From DATKLX01 sp035542155 (GTDB taxonomy: Bacteria > Chloroflexota > Anaerolineae > Anaerolineales > Anaerolineaceae): a stretch of 12,121 nucleotides of DNA. Below are positions 6,366 to 12,121 of the stretch, one piece after another. The DNA is taken from assembly GCA_035542155.1 (NCBI GenBank), contig DATKLX010000240.1:1-12121 (forward strand), in the 5' to 3' direction. The notes under the pieces were generated by a model. The model saw nothing but the letters and a program-made list of their open reading frames with translations. It had not been told where the DNA came from and ran no database searches. Position numbers and translations under genes: made by a program. Every line of letters begins with the position of its first letter. The first letter of the stretch is position 1.

Positions 6366-6796
6366 ACTTTTTCGTTGTTTCTGGCAAAAATATCGCAGTT
6401 GATAAACTCAATGGGCCCTATCGGGTTGCCCGCGCGGATGAGGATCGTCGCCCTGCTGACAGTTTGAGGGTCAAAAACGATATTTCTGAACCTCAAGTTT
6501 CGCGGCGCCCCAGCCCCAATCCACACGCAGTACGTCGGGTTGGATGAACCGCGAATGATTACGTCCCCCTTCACGCCTGTTTCAGGGGCAACTTCCACCA
6601 TCATGGTAAAGTTGCGCGAAAGCGCCAGATAGCCGCTCCCGCTGTCTTCCGCATACGTTCCCGGCCCGACCAGGATCAGGTGACCGCCCGCCGCGCTGAT
6701 GGTGCTCAGCGCCTTATTGACGGTTGCCCAGGGATTGGCATCCGATCCGTTGCCTATAGCATCACTGCCTGTTTTGCGGACGTAGTAGGTCGTCAC
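6191..6796 (-). CDS. Truncated phage beta-helix spike protein (N-terminal part)
   Basis: From MTTYYVRKTGSDAIGNGSD the protein shows the classic opening of secreted or phage right-handed beta-helix proteins: a YYVRKTGSD start, then NPWATVNKAL (about 21-30), a GGHLILVGPGTY turn (about 37-48) and repeated short strands with I/V spacing up to about residue 145. Such spikes bind or cut host polysaccharide. From about residue 150 (after NEKVFECLPGAG) the frame becomes Arg/Ala/Gly-rich and unlike a beta-helix. The true reading there is the capsid-like segment in another frame, so the last 50 or so residues are not genuine spike sequence. The gene directly follows the spike-base protein by eight bases, as expected for a partner pair. 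Confidence 0.7.
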   Translation of the reverse strand: MTTYYVRKTGSDAIGNGSDANPWATVNKALSTISAAGGHLILVGPGTYAEDSGSGYLALSRNFTMMVEVAPETGVKGDVIIRGSSNPTYCVWIGAGAPRNLRFRNIVFDPQTVSRATILIRAGNPIGPIEFINCDIFARNNEKVFECLPGAGDHHRRAVWDHAGDLRCRRPVQPGDVHQRRAADQSAAFPERAGGGLPAAL

Positions 6797-6804
6797 ATTT
6801 CACC

Positions 6805-7131
6805 TCAGTACAGTCCTACCAGGTTCATGTTCGGGCTGGTTGAGGCGGCCAGCACTCGCGTCGCCTTGATCGGCAGGATCGTTCCCGCGGTCAGCGCCTT
6901 GAACAGCACAGTCTCCCCGCCGGCTGTGACCAGGTTCACGTCGCCGTTCCCACCCACGTAGATCGCGCGGGTCTGGTGCGCCAGGTCCGCTGTGTCGCTG
7001 GGGGTGATCTCGAAGGCGTGCGCCGGCGACCCGGTGTCCGTGTCCACCCGCTCTGCAAAGCTGCCGTTCCCCAGGTCCACCAGCTCCCCGGTGTACAAAT
7101 CTCTGCTTTTTAGAAATTTTTCGTTCGCCAT
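6805..7131 (-). CDS. Phage spike base protein (RCAP_rcc01079-like)
   Basis: This 108-residue protein begins MANEKFLKSRDLY at 7131. A longer frame from a TTG at 7146 exists, but the GGAGG ribosome-binding site lies inside that extension, which settles the shorter start. The C-terminal half carries the family pattern AIYVGGNGDVNLVTAGGETV, then a FKALTAGTILPIKATRVLA segment and a final hydrophobic LVGLY. That matches the small spike-base proteins named after the Rhodobacter gene transfer agent protein, which anchor receptor-binding spikes on the virion. The next gene downstream is a beta-helix spike, which supports this reading. No defect is visible. Confidence 0.7.
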   Translation of the reverse strand: MANEKFLKSRDLYTGELVDLGNGSFAERVDTDTGSPAHAFEITPSDTADLAHQTRAIYVGGNGDVNLVTAGGETVLFKALTAGTILPIKATRVLAASTSPNMNLVGLY

Positions 7132-7194
7132 ATCGTTTTCCTCCAATCGAAAATCGCCTGTCCCGATGAACTTTTCGGGGAAAATCGAAAATTC

Positions 7195-7827
7195 CTAAAA
7201 CCCTTCCCTATCCATAGAATGTAGTGGGTCCCTTCCGGCTAAAATCACCGTCTGGCCAGGCAGAAACCATTCCTGCTGGTCCAGCACGCCGACCAACGCC
7301 GCAGAGAGCACCAGATCATCGTGGACCAGCTCGCCGGTTGCTGGGTCTCTTGTGCCATCCGGAACGCCCCATCTCATTCGGTGTTCCGGTCCTGGGATGA
7401 TGGTCATCTGGCACAGCTCCAACTGGTGGAAAAATTCTTCCTGAAGCTGGTCATCGCCATTTTTACCGTTGTTCGAGGACCAATCCTTGAAACGTCCCGT
7501 CTCCACAATCCCCAGCAGATCCCACCCCAGCTCGCTTTTCGTACTGCCGTTGAACAGAAAAGGGATCACTTTGCCAGGGCGCCCGCGATCTAAGAAGCTC
7601 GCCAGCCCTGCACCAACTCCCGTCGCATCCACAACGACCCACCGTGCACCCCAGCTTTCGATCAGCCCAAGGATCTGGGCATAGATCCGTGTATGCTTGA
7701 TCCCCGTCCAGCTCCTCCGGTCCACAATCCGGTAGACCGGCGCTTTGACTGCGGGATCCGAGAGCAAAGAGAGGTCCACGTCGACCACCGTCAGGGCTGT
7801 CGAATCAAACCCCACAGAATGCCTCAC
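7195..7827 (-). CDS. Large terminase subunit, C-terminal (nuclease) fragment
   Basis: This frame contains the second and third acidic motifs of the terminase RNase H-like nuclease, which cuts concatemeric phage DNA for packaging: WVVVDATGVGAG (D388 in joined numbering) and HDDLVLSAAL (D491/D492). The sequence from the serine codon at 7803 onward is genuine terminase. The first eight or so codons from the GTG at 7827 belong to the inserted element. The N-terminal partner lies 2.6 kb away at 10398-11386. Joining them across the element gives a 531-residue protein of normal length. As it stands the fragment lacks the ATPase and the first catalytic Asp and has no ribosome-binding site, so it should be inactive unless the element excises. 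Confidence 0.88.
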   Translation of the reverse strand: MRHSVGFDSTALTVVDVDLSLLSDPAVKAPVYRIVDRRSWTGIKHTRIYAQILGLIESWGARWVVVDATGVGAGLASFLDRGRPGKVIPFLFNGSTKSELGWDLLGIVETGRFKDWSSNNGKNGDDQLQEEFFHQLELCQMTIIPGPEHRMRWGVPDGTRDPATGELVHDDLVLSAALVGVLDQQEWFLPGQTVILAGRDPLHSMDREGF

Positions 7828-7830
7828 AAA
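7801..7830. other. attL junction of the element
   Basis: CGAATCAAACCCCACAGAAT begins with terminase sequence (CGA, the S330 codon on the minus strand) and passes into the element. GA at 7802-7803 and TC at 7805-7806 are shared with the right junction and are the only candidate 2-base crossovers; the base between them (A here, G at the right) differs. Confidence 0.65.
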
Positions 7831-8109
7831 TAGATGGGCTTATCCAACAAGTTACCATTATTGACCCAGCTCACCCATTATTCGGCCGCACCTTTCCCCT
7901 GGCGCGAAGTACTTCTCCCCGAGGAAAAACACAACTTATAATCCGTTTACCGAATGGTCTTCGCCGGTCGGTCCCCCGTTCTGCAACAGATTTTGACCAG
8001 GTTCACTTCCCGCTAAACCAGCAGGAATTGCCATTCATCTCGGTTCGGACTATTCTCCCTGTTGCCAGACTGATTCAATTATGGGTACGGGCAGCAGAGG
8101 AGGTAAGCC
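7828..8109. other. Element leader region, no gene
   Basis: These 282 bases between the left junction and the 66-aa gene hold no open frame I can support. A perfect TATAAT occurs at 7937-7942 (plus) without a convincing -35. TTGCCA at 8062-8067 and TTGACC at 7993-7998 are other weak -35-like strings. The region must supply the promoter of the two-gene operon and the left half-site for the recombinase. Confidence 0.4.
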
Positions 8110-8310
8110 ATGACCGGTCAGCGGGTCCATCTGCAAGATCTCAAGCTACATCCAACACAGGGGTTAGTACAGGAGAATCTGACCATCCCACTTCTCTGGA
8201 GCCAATTGACCCCCGAATCGCGAAGGCAGCTCGCTCAACAACTGGCCCAGATGATCCAGAAAATTCGGGAAATGTCTGGCCAGGAGAAGGGCCGCGATGA
8301 ACGGGTATAG
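8110..8310 (+). CDS. Small accessory protein of the recombinase element, 66 aa
   Basis: The protein starts at an ATG preceded by a strong GAGGAGG. It overlaps the recombinase start by 14 bases, so the two are translated together. The first half is polar with a short hydrophobic IPLLW. The second half is a predicted amphipathic helix (PESRRQLAQQLAQMIQKIREM, about residues 35-55) with a charged tail. Small proteins of this kind, with a Leu-W-x-x-L-P/TPE-R-R-x-L helix, are often seen directly before this type of recombinase. A role as recombination directionality factor, partner or regulator is a plausible inference from position only. No DNA-binding motif is evident. Confidence 0.7.
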   Translation: MTGQRVHLQDLKLHPTQGLVQENLTIPLLWSQLTPESRRQLAQQLAQMIQKIREMSGQEKGRDERV

Positions 8311-10387
8311 CTCTTCCAAAGTGACCAATGAACATCTGGCCAAACTCGCCTATATTTATGTCAGACAGTCTTCGTTGAGCCAGGTGATCCGGCATTCGGA
8401 AAGCACTGACTTGCAATATGAACTGGTTGGCCGGGCTGCACAGTTTGGTTGGCCCAGTGAACGGGTCAAAGTGATTGACGAGGATCTGGGTAAATCCGGC
8501 GCTTCTACGGACGGGCGCCAGGGTTTCCAATATTTATTGGCTGAGATTGGGTTAGGAAAGGTTGGGATTGTTCTGAGCATAGATGCCTCACGGCTCTCTC
8601 GAAACAATGCCGATTGGTACCAGTTGTTGGAGTTGTGTTCTTTGTTTGGCGCACTCATCGCAGATGGAGAAAGCTTATATGATCCGCGGGTGTATGCGGA
8701 CCGCTTATTATTGGGGCTTTCTGGGATGATGAGCGAGGCCGAACTGCACCAGATAAAACTCCGGATGCATAATGGCGCTCGACACAAGGCAGAACGCGGC
8801 GAACTGCGCCAGGCTTTGCCGGTCGGCCTGGTCCGCATGCGGGAGAATGAAGTTCTTTTTCATCCGGATACGGAAGTGCAAAGCCGTATCCGTTTGGTCT
8901 TCGAGAAATTTGAGGAATTAGGGACGGCTCGGGCCGTGGTCCGCTATCTGCATAACCAGGATCTTTGGCTACCTTCCCGCCCACTCCTGGGTCCTGCTCC
9001 GCATGATGTAATCTGGCAACCAGCCCGGACCAGTGCGGTGTTAGGCATTCTCAGAAGCCCCGCCTATGCGGGCGCCTATGTCTATGGCCAGAGCAGATGT
9101 GACCCCACTCGACGAACACCGGGACATCCAACTTCGGGTGTGGTTCAAGTACCGATTGAAGATTGGCCGGTTGTGATCCAAAATATTTATCCGGCTTACA
9201 TTTCCTGGGAACAATTTTTGACGAATCGCAAACGACTGGCTGATAACCAAAGTAAGTATCGGGAAGACCGACCGGGGGCACCCCGAAAGGGGCAAGCGCT
9301 TTTGCAGGGGATCATTCGCTGTGGTCGATGCGGGGCGAAAATGTACTTGCATTATTCGGGTCCCCAGGGTGAATTCCCCGTATACGGTTGTCAGTATGCA
9401 CACCAACAACTGCAACACGGGCACTGTCAGGAGGTTCGCGCACTCGGTTTAGACGAGGAGATAGAACGAATCGTATTGGCCTGCTTGGCTCCTGACCAGA
9501 TCGTTCTGGCTCTAGCTGCTGTAGAACAGCTTGAACAGGAAAATACAACCTTACGCCAACAATGGCAAATCCGTTTGGAACGAGCGACTTATGAAACGGA
9601 ACGAGCCCGCCGCCAGTACAATGCTGTGGAACCCGAAAACCGGCTGGTGGCCCGAAATCTAGAAAGTCTATGGGAGCAGAAACTGCGCGCCAAGGAACAA
9701 CTCGAACAGGATTACCAGGTCTGGCTGCGAAAAAATCGGCTGGAACTAACTCCCGAGGACCGGCAAGAGATTCTGGCCCTGGGTGAAAACTTACCGCGGG
9801 TCTGGTATGCGCCGACTACCACTCCGGCAGATCGTAAGCAAATTGTCCGCTTGCTCATTCGCGATGTGGTTGTGGACCAACACAGAGAAAAAGGGAAAGT
9901 ATGGTTCCAAATCAATTGGCAGACGGGAGCCATGAGCGAACACGGGTATACCCGCCGAGTGATGGGCTATAAGGACTATGCGGATACAGAGAGACTGGAA
10001 CAACGCATCCGGGAACTGCATGCGGCAGAGAAAATGGACGAGGAGATTGCCGCGACTTTAAATACGGAAGGATTTCGCACCCCGCACAAACAGCTATTTA
10101 CCAGCAAGCTGCTTTGGATCCTCCGGAAGCAGATGGGACTGCCTTCTGTCATACACCAAGGATTTACCCCAGATCGGTGGGAGGATGGCACTTATTCGGT
10201 GGAAGGAGCCGCAAAAAGAATAGGCGTGTTTAAAGGTACAATTTATACATGGATTTATGGGGGCCGCCTTCAAGCCCAGCAGGTGGGTAAAGGTACGCCT
10301 TGGAAAATCCCTCTGGATGAAGAAAAAATCACTGCGCTCCAATCCCACTTGGAACATGTAAAACGATCTAAAAAGAAGGCAGTATGA
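8297..10387 (+). CDS. Large serine recombinase with fused C-terminal HTH
   Basis: The 696-residue protein has the full large serine recombinase layout. The catalytic resolvase domain (about 17-160) carries YVRQSS, with R23 and nucleophile S25, and SRLSRN with R99 and R102. A 'Recombinase' DNA-binding domain spans about 165-330. A zinc ribbon has C342-x2-C345 and C365/C377. A long coiled coil (about 405-478) follows. The C-terminal 66 residues (YSVEGAAKRIGV then TIYTWIYGGRLQA) look like an extra excisionase/MerR-type helix-turn-helix. It would integrate and excise the surrounding element by paired double-strand breaks and strand rotation. AGGAG precedes the ATG, which overlaps the 66-aa gene. 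All key residues are present, so it may be active. Confidence 0.93.
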   Translation: MNGYSSSKVTNEHLAKLAYIYVRQSSLSQVIRHSESTDLQYELVGRAAQFGWPSERVKVIDEDLGKSGASTDGRQGFQYLLAEIGLGKVGIVLSIDASRLSRNNADWYQLLELCSLFGALIADGESLYDPRVYADRLLLGLSGMMSEAELHQIKLRMHNGARHKAERGELRQALPVGLVRMRENEVLFHPDTEVQSRIRLVFEKFEELGTARAVVRYLHNQDLWLPSRPLLGPAPHDVIWQPARTSAVLGILRSPAYAGAYVYGQSRCDPTRRTPGHPTSGVVQVPIEDWPVVIQNIYPAYISWEQFLTNRKRLADNQSKYREDRPGAPRKGQALLQGIIRCGRCGAKMYLHYSGPQGEFPVYGCQYAHQQLQHGHCQEVRALGLDEEIERIVLACLAPDQIVLALAAVEQLEQENTTLRQQWQIRLERATYETERARRQYNAVEPENRLVARNLESLWEQKLRAKEQLEQDYQVWLRKNRLELTPEDRQEILALGENLPRVWYAPTTTPADRKQIVRLLIRDVVVDQHREKGKVWFQINWQTGAMSEHGYTRRVMGYKDYADTERLEQRIRELHAAEKMDEEIAATLNTEGFRTPHKQLFTSKLLWILRKQMGLPSVIHQGFTPDRWEDGTYSVEGAAKRIGVFKGTIYTWIYGGRLQAQQVGKGTPWKIPLDEEKITALQSHLEHVKRSKKKAV

Positions 10388-11386
10388 AGACATTGGTGAG
10401 TCTCGCCTTGCATTGGTCAGTTCACCGCCGCTTTCTGCGTCGCCGGCCGTTTCATCCTCGCCGGCTACGTCCAGCAGCAGGGCATAGATGTGCCCCGGCG
10501 TTGGTGCATGCTGCCGTTTGTGTTGTCCCATCATCAGCGATCGCCGCGCTGGCGGGAACATTCCGCCCTCCGCGTCGATCTCTTCGCTGAAAAATTGGGT
10601 TTTGACCATCGGGTGATTGCGCCCCAGCCTGGCAACCTGCTCTGCCACGAACTTGCCGTAAGCCGGCACCTCCGCCGCGACCACGTCCGCGTCAATCCGA
10701 AATACGCGTTTCATTCCGTCTTGCCGCTCCGCTTCCAGTGCCGCCCGCATTTCCCGGGCCAGCAACGTCTTGCTCGTCCAGGCCGTTCCCCAAAAGACCC
10801 GCGTCGCGTTCGTGCTCGCCGCCATTGGGGCGATGTCCTTGTCGAATTTGGCTGTCAACACGTCTTGCGCCTCGTCGACTTCCAGCAGAGTCGAGGCCGT
10901 CGCGCCGACGATGTTCGCTTCTGGCCCTCCGGAAAGAAAGAAGATCCGCGCCCGGTCGATCCGATAGATATAGCCCTGTTCTTTGATCCAGGAGTCGCGG
11001 GTCAGCACATTCCGCTCCAAAATCCGCTGCAGCCGCCGCATGGCATTTAAACTCTGCGGCTTCCAGGTCGGCGAGATCTTGATGATCTCCGCGTCGGTCG
11101 AGCCGAGCAGCTTGAGCAGATAGGCTTCGATCTGCGCCTGGAGCTCGTTCTTCCCCGACTGCCGTGGGAAGAGGACCACAAAGCTCAACCCAAGGTGGCG
11201 CAGTACCGAGTCGACAATCTTCTCGGCCACCGCCACCTGATAGGAGCGAAGGGTCACCCCACCCACACACGGAAACGCCCGCGGGTTGAGGAAAGCCTGC
11301 TTGAACTGCTGAAAGAGCAGGCCCGTGTAGGGCAGCCCAGGACAGGGAAAGCTTTCCACAGGAGTGGAGACTTCTGGCTCAGCCAC
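10094..11386 (-). CDS. Large terminase subunit, N-terminal (ATPase) fragment
   Basis: The frame starts at a GTG (11386) with GGAGG six bases upstream and overlaps the 65-aa gene by eight bases. Residues 1-329 are genuine terminase: a variant Walker A FPRQSGKNE (73-81), Walker B LLEVDEAQ (167-174), motif III GTAWTS (200-205) and the first nuclease Asp in LLLDVAGED (D306). At residue 330 (10397-10399) the frame enters the inserted element and runs about 100 meaningless codons antisense to the recombinase before a stop at 10096-10094. The ATPase is intact but the nuclease lacks two of its three acidic motifs, so DNA packaging should fail unless excision rejoins the gene. Confidence 0.9.
   Translation of the reverse strand: MAEPEVSTPVESFPCPGLPYTGLLFQQFKQAFLNPRAFPCVGGVTLRSYQVAVAEKIVDSVLRHLGLSFVVLFPRQSGKNELQAQIEAYLLKLLGSTDAEIIKISPTWKPQSLNAMRRLQRILERNVLTRDSWIKEQGYIYRIDRARIFFLSGGPEANIVGATASTLLEVDEAQDVLTAKFDKDIAPMAASTNATRVFWGTAWTSKTLLAREMRAALEAERQDGMKRVFRIDADVVAAEVPAYGKFVAEQVARLGRNHPMVKTQFFSEEIDAEGGMFPPARRSLMMGQHKRQHAPTPGHIYALLLDVAGEDETAGDAESGGELTNARRDSPMSSYCLLFRSFYMFQVGLERSDFFFIQRDFPRRTFTHLLGLKAAPINPCINCTFKHAYSFCGSFHRISAILPPIWGKSLVYDRRQSHLLPEDPKQLAGK
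10384..10410. other. attR junction of the element
   Basis: GACATTGGTGAGTCTCGCC passes from the element into terminase. The shared core is GA at 10398-10399 and TC at 10401-10402. The recombinase stop codon (10385-10387) lies only about 11 bases from the crossover, so the right half of the attachment site practically abuts the gene. Confidence 0.65.
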
Positions 11387-11576
11387 TGAGCTCCTCCAGG
11401 GCTTCCTCCGCCGCCCGGCGGATCAAATCCTGCACATCGACCCGCAGCGAGCATTCCTCGACGATCGGGCACTTGCGGCACTCGCGCATCGAGCGGCGCA
11501 GCCGGCGCAGCGTCCGGCGGATCTCGTTGCCCAAATCGCGCACCTGCTCGTAGACCGGGCAGTCCGGGCGGTTCAT
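11379..11576 (-). CDS. Small Cys-rich phage protein, 65 aa
   Basis: The ATG at 11576 overlaps the preceding stop by four bases (ATGA), and its own end overlaps the terminase start by eight, so the three genes form a tightly coupled set. Four cysteines (C6, C33, C36 and C42, with CRKC and EEC spacing) could bind one zinc ion. The segment between them is a very basic helix (EIRRTLRRLRRSMRE, about 18-32), and the C-terminus is acidic (EEALEELSG). A small nucleic-acid-binding or terminase-accessory protein is a reasonable guess. No family was recognised. Confidence 0.6.
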   Translation of the reverse strand: MNRPDCPVYEQVRDLGNEIRRTLRRLRRSMRECRKCPIVEECSLRVDVQDLIRRAAEEALEELSG

Positions 11577-11911
11577 ATCCCCAGCTCCTTTAACGCTTCA
11601 GCCAGCGCCCGGCTCATGATTTCAGCCGTTTCAGGAGTCCGGTCCTGCTCCAGTTTGCGCTGCGCCCGGATCAATCCGGCCAGGCGCGAGCAGGCCATCC
11701 CCAGGACTCCGACCGTCTTCTGCCAGGTATCGAAGTCGAGCGTCTCGCGGCTGGACCGCCCGGCCAGGTTCTGGATCGCCGCGCGCAGCAGGGCGATCTC
11801 GCCGTGCAGATCCTCATCCGCGCCTGCGTTCAGCCCGGCCAGCTCGCTGGAATAGGGCGCGGTGGGCTCGATCCCACCTTCGCTGGCTTCCGGTTTCGAT
11901 TGATCTGCCAT
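11573..11911 (-). CDS. Possible small terminase-like phage protein, 112 aa
   Basis: This is the first gene of the phage operon, with GAGGTG upstream of an ATG at 11911. After a polar, disordered-looking N-terminus of about 30 residues come two or three helices: EIALLRAAIQNLAG (about 38-51), a segment through WQKTVGVLGMACSRLAGLIRAQRKL (about 63-87), and a C-terminal MSRALAEALKELGI. Proteins with the E-I-x-x-L-R ... ASRLAxLIRxQ pattern commonly sit directly before terL in phages and are often treated as small terminase or hypothetical proteins. The place in the operon supports this, but no DNA-binding helix-turn-helix is clearly visible, so the assignment is tentative. Confidence 0.5.
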   Translation of the reverse strand: MADQSKPEASEGGIEPTAPYSSELAGLNAGADEDLHGEIALLRAAIQNLAGRSSRETLDFDTWQKTVGVLGMACSRLAGLIRAQRKLEQDRTPETAEIMSRALAEALKELGI

Positions 11912-11936
11912 TCTTCACCTCGAAAGGAGAACGTAT

Positions 11937-11952
11937 TAGAACTTTTGTTCTA
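11937..11952. promoter_or_regulatory. LexA-type box at the head of the phage operon
   Basis: TAGAACTTTTGTTCTA is a perfect 16-base palindrome with GAAC-N4-GTTC, the form of the SOS box of Bacillus and other Gram-positive bacteria; a similar form has been reported for Chloroflexota. On the minus strand it lies immediately downstream of TATAAT, over the expected transcription start, and 26 bases before the first phage start codon. LexA bound here would silence the operon until DNA damage. LexA itself is not in the window, and another regulator with a similar site cannot be excluded. Confidence 0.55.
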
Positions 11953-11957
11953 TTATA
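11952..11957 (-). promoter_or_regulatory. -10 element of the phage operon promoter
   Basis: A perfect TATAAT on the minus strand reads toward the first phage gene. With a 17-base spacer the -35 position (11980-11975, TTTTCT) matches the consensus poorly. The promoter may be weak or need an activator. Confidence 0.45.
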
Positions 11958-12033
11958 GGGTGGTCCAACATAAAAGAAAATCCGTCATTTTTGACCTGAG
12001 GTTAGGACAAGAGTTCGGACAAGCGGAAGCAAA

Positions 12034-12094
12034 GAAGCCTCGAAAAGGATAAACTTGGTTTTCCACGACCATCCTTATCCAAAAGCGAGGCTTC
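12034..12094. promoter_or_regulatory. Hairpin masking the ribosome-binding site of an edge ORF
   Basis: GAAGCCTCG (12034-12042) pairs perfectly with CGAGGCTTC (12086-12094). Inside, GGATAA (12047-12052) pairs with TTATCC (12075-12080), and TGG (12056-12058) with CCA (12069-12071). The stem ends at the base before an ATG at 12095, and the only Shine-Dalgarno-like string, GAGG at 12087-12090, lies in the stem opposite CCTC. In any transcript read through from outside, this ribosome-binding site would be hidden. Confidence 0.6.
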
Positions 12095-12121
12095 ATGAAC
12101 AAGTTTATCAATAATCAAGAA
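12095..12121 (+). CDS. Start of an ORF leaving the window (MNKFINNQ...)
   Basis: Only nine codons are visible, from an ATG preceded by GAGG at five bases. The protein cannot be identified. The AT-rich flank, the plus-strand orientation opposite the phage operon and the masking hairpin just upstream together suggest the first gene of an insertion sequence. No inverted end or target duplication can be shown within the window. Confidence 0.3.

Larger units (their letters stand above)
7804..10400 (+). mobile_element. 2.6-kb serine-recombinase integrative element in terL
   Basis: The element holds two plus-strand genes (66-aa and recombinase) and is antisense to the terminase it splits. Its limits are set by the terminase protein. 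Residues up to D329 come from the right flank and residues from S330 from the left, with GA-N-TC at both junctions (7802-7806 and 10398-10402). The repeat period is 2596 bp. There are no long terminal inverted repeats and only this minimal shared core, which fits large serine recombinases that exchange across a 2-base overlap. The element is visibly richer in A and T than the flanking phage genes, suggesting a foreign source. It carries no recognisable cargo. Confidence 0.85.

Noticed and set aside
7145..7192. Direct repeat AATCGAAAAT at 7145-7154 and 7183-7192
   Set aside because: It is only ten bases in a short A-rich gap; no boundary or function can be attached to it.
10094..10396. C-terminal extension of the terminase fragment as real protein
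   Set aside because: These codons are antisense to the recombinase 3' end and belong to the element, not to terminase.
7804..10400. Intein or group I/II intron in terL
   Set aside because: The inserted sequence is antisense to terL, stops the terL frame, lacks intein motifs at the splice points, and encodes a DNA recombinase.
1..12121. CRISPR array or tRNA genes
   Set aside because: No regularly spaced direct repeats and no cloverleaf-forming sequence were seen; the repeats present are inverted and dispersed.

Overview
The window is a high-GC bacterial chromosome segment dominated by a degraded tailed-phage gene cluster read on the minus strand, from about 11.9 kb down to 2.0 kb. The host is probably an Anaerolineae-type Chloroflexota. 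The reasons are the GC level, the many hairpin repeats of the CACGAATACACGAA and AACCACAAAG...CTTTGTGATT kinds, and the phage protein types. This is an inference from style, since no phylogenetic marker gene is present.

Layout. Positions 1-582 hold no convincing gene, only palindromic repeats. A MarR-type repressor (583-1020, minus) and a dihydrofolate-reductase-like/RibD-C protein (1124-1717, plus) are divergent. They share a 103-bp control region with two inverted copies of a probable operator. Positions 1718-1991 carry two more palindromic repeats. The phage operon reads right to left: a possible small-terminase-like protein (11911-11573), a 65-aa Cys-rich protein (11576-11379), the large terminase (from 11386, interrupted), a spike-base protein (7131-6805), a truncated beta-helix spike (from 6796), a probable capsid C-terminal remnant ending at 6175, a holin-like gene with an in-frame stop (6112-5882), a 94-aa protein (5885-5601), a head-tail connector-like protein (5515-5018) and two tail proteins (4920-3610 and 3557-1992). 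A perfect TAGAAC-TTTT-GTTCTA palindrome of the Gram-positive/Chloroflexi LexA-box form sits just downstream of a TATAAT at the head of the operon, so DNA damage may have induced it.

The most striking feature is a 2596-bp element at about 7804-10400, visibly more AT-rich than its surroundings. It carries a 66-aa protein and a 696-aa large serine recombinase and lies antisense inside the large terminase gene. Joining the flanks at the shared GA-N-TC core restores an uninterrupted 531-residue terminase. The element falls within the nuclease domain, separating the first catalytic aspartate (D306) from the other two (D388 and one near D491/D492). It is therefore a precise site-specific insertion and not random decay.

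The rest of the phage cluster shows independent decay: a spike-to-capsid fusion with a frame change and no portal or protease gene, plus a Trp-to-stop change in the holin-like gene. Palindromic repeats lie between, and in one case inside, tail genes. The right edge probably enters another mobile element. A hairpin there would hide the ribosome-binding site of an ORF starting at 12095.
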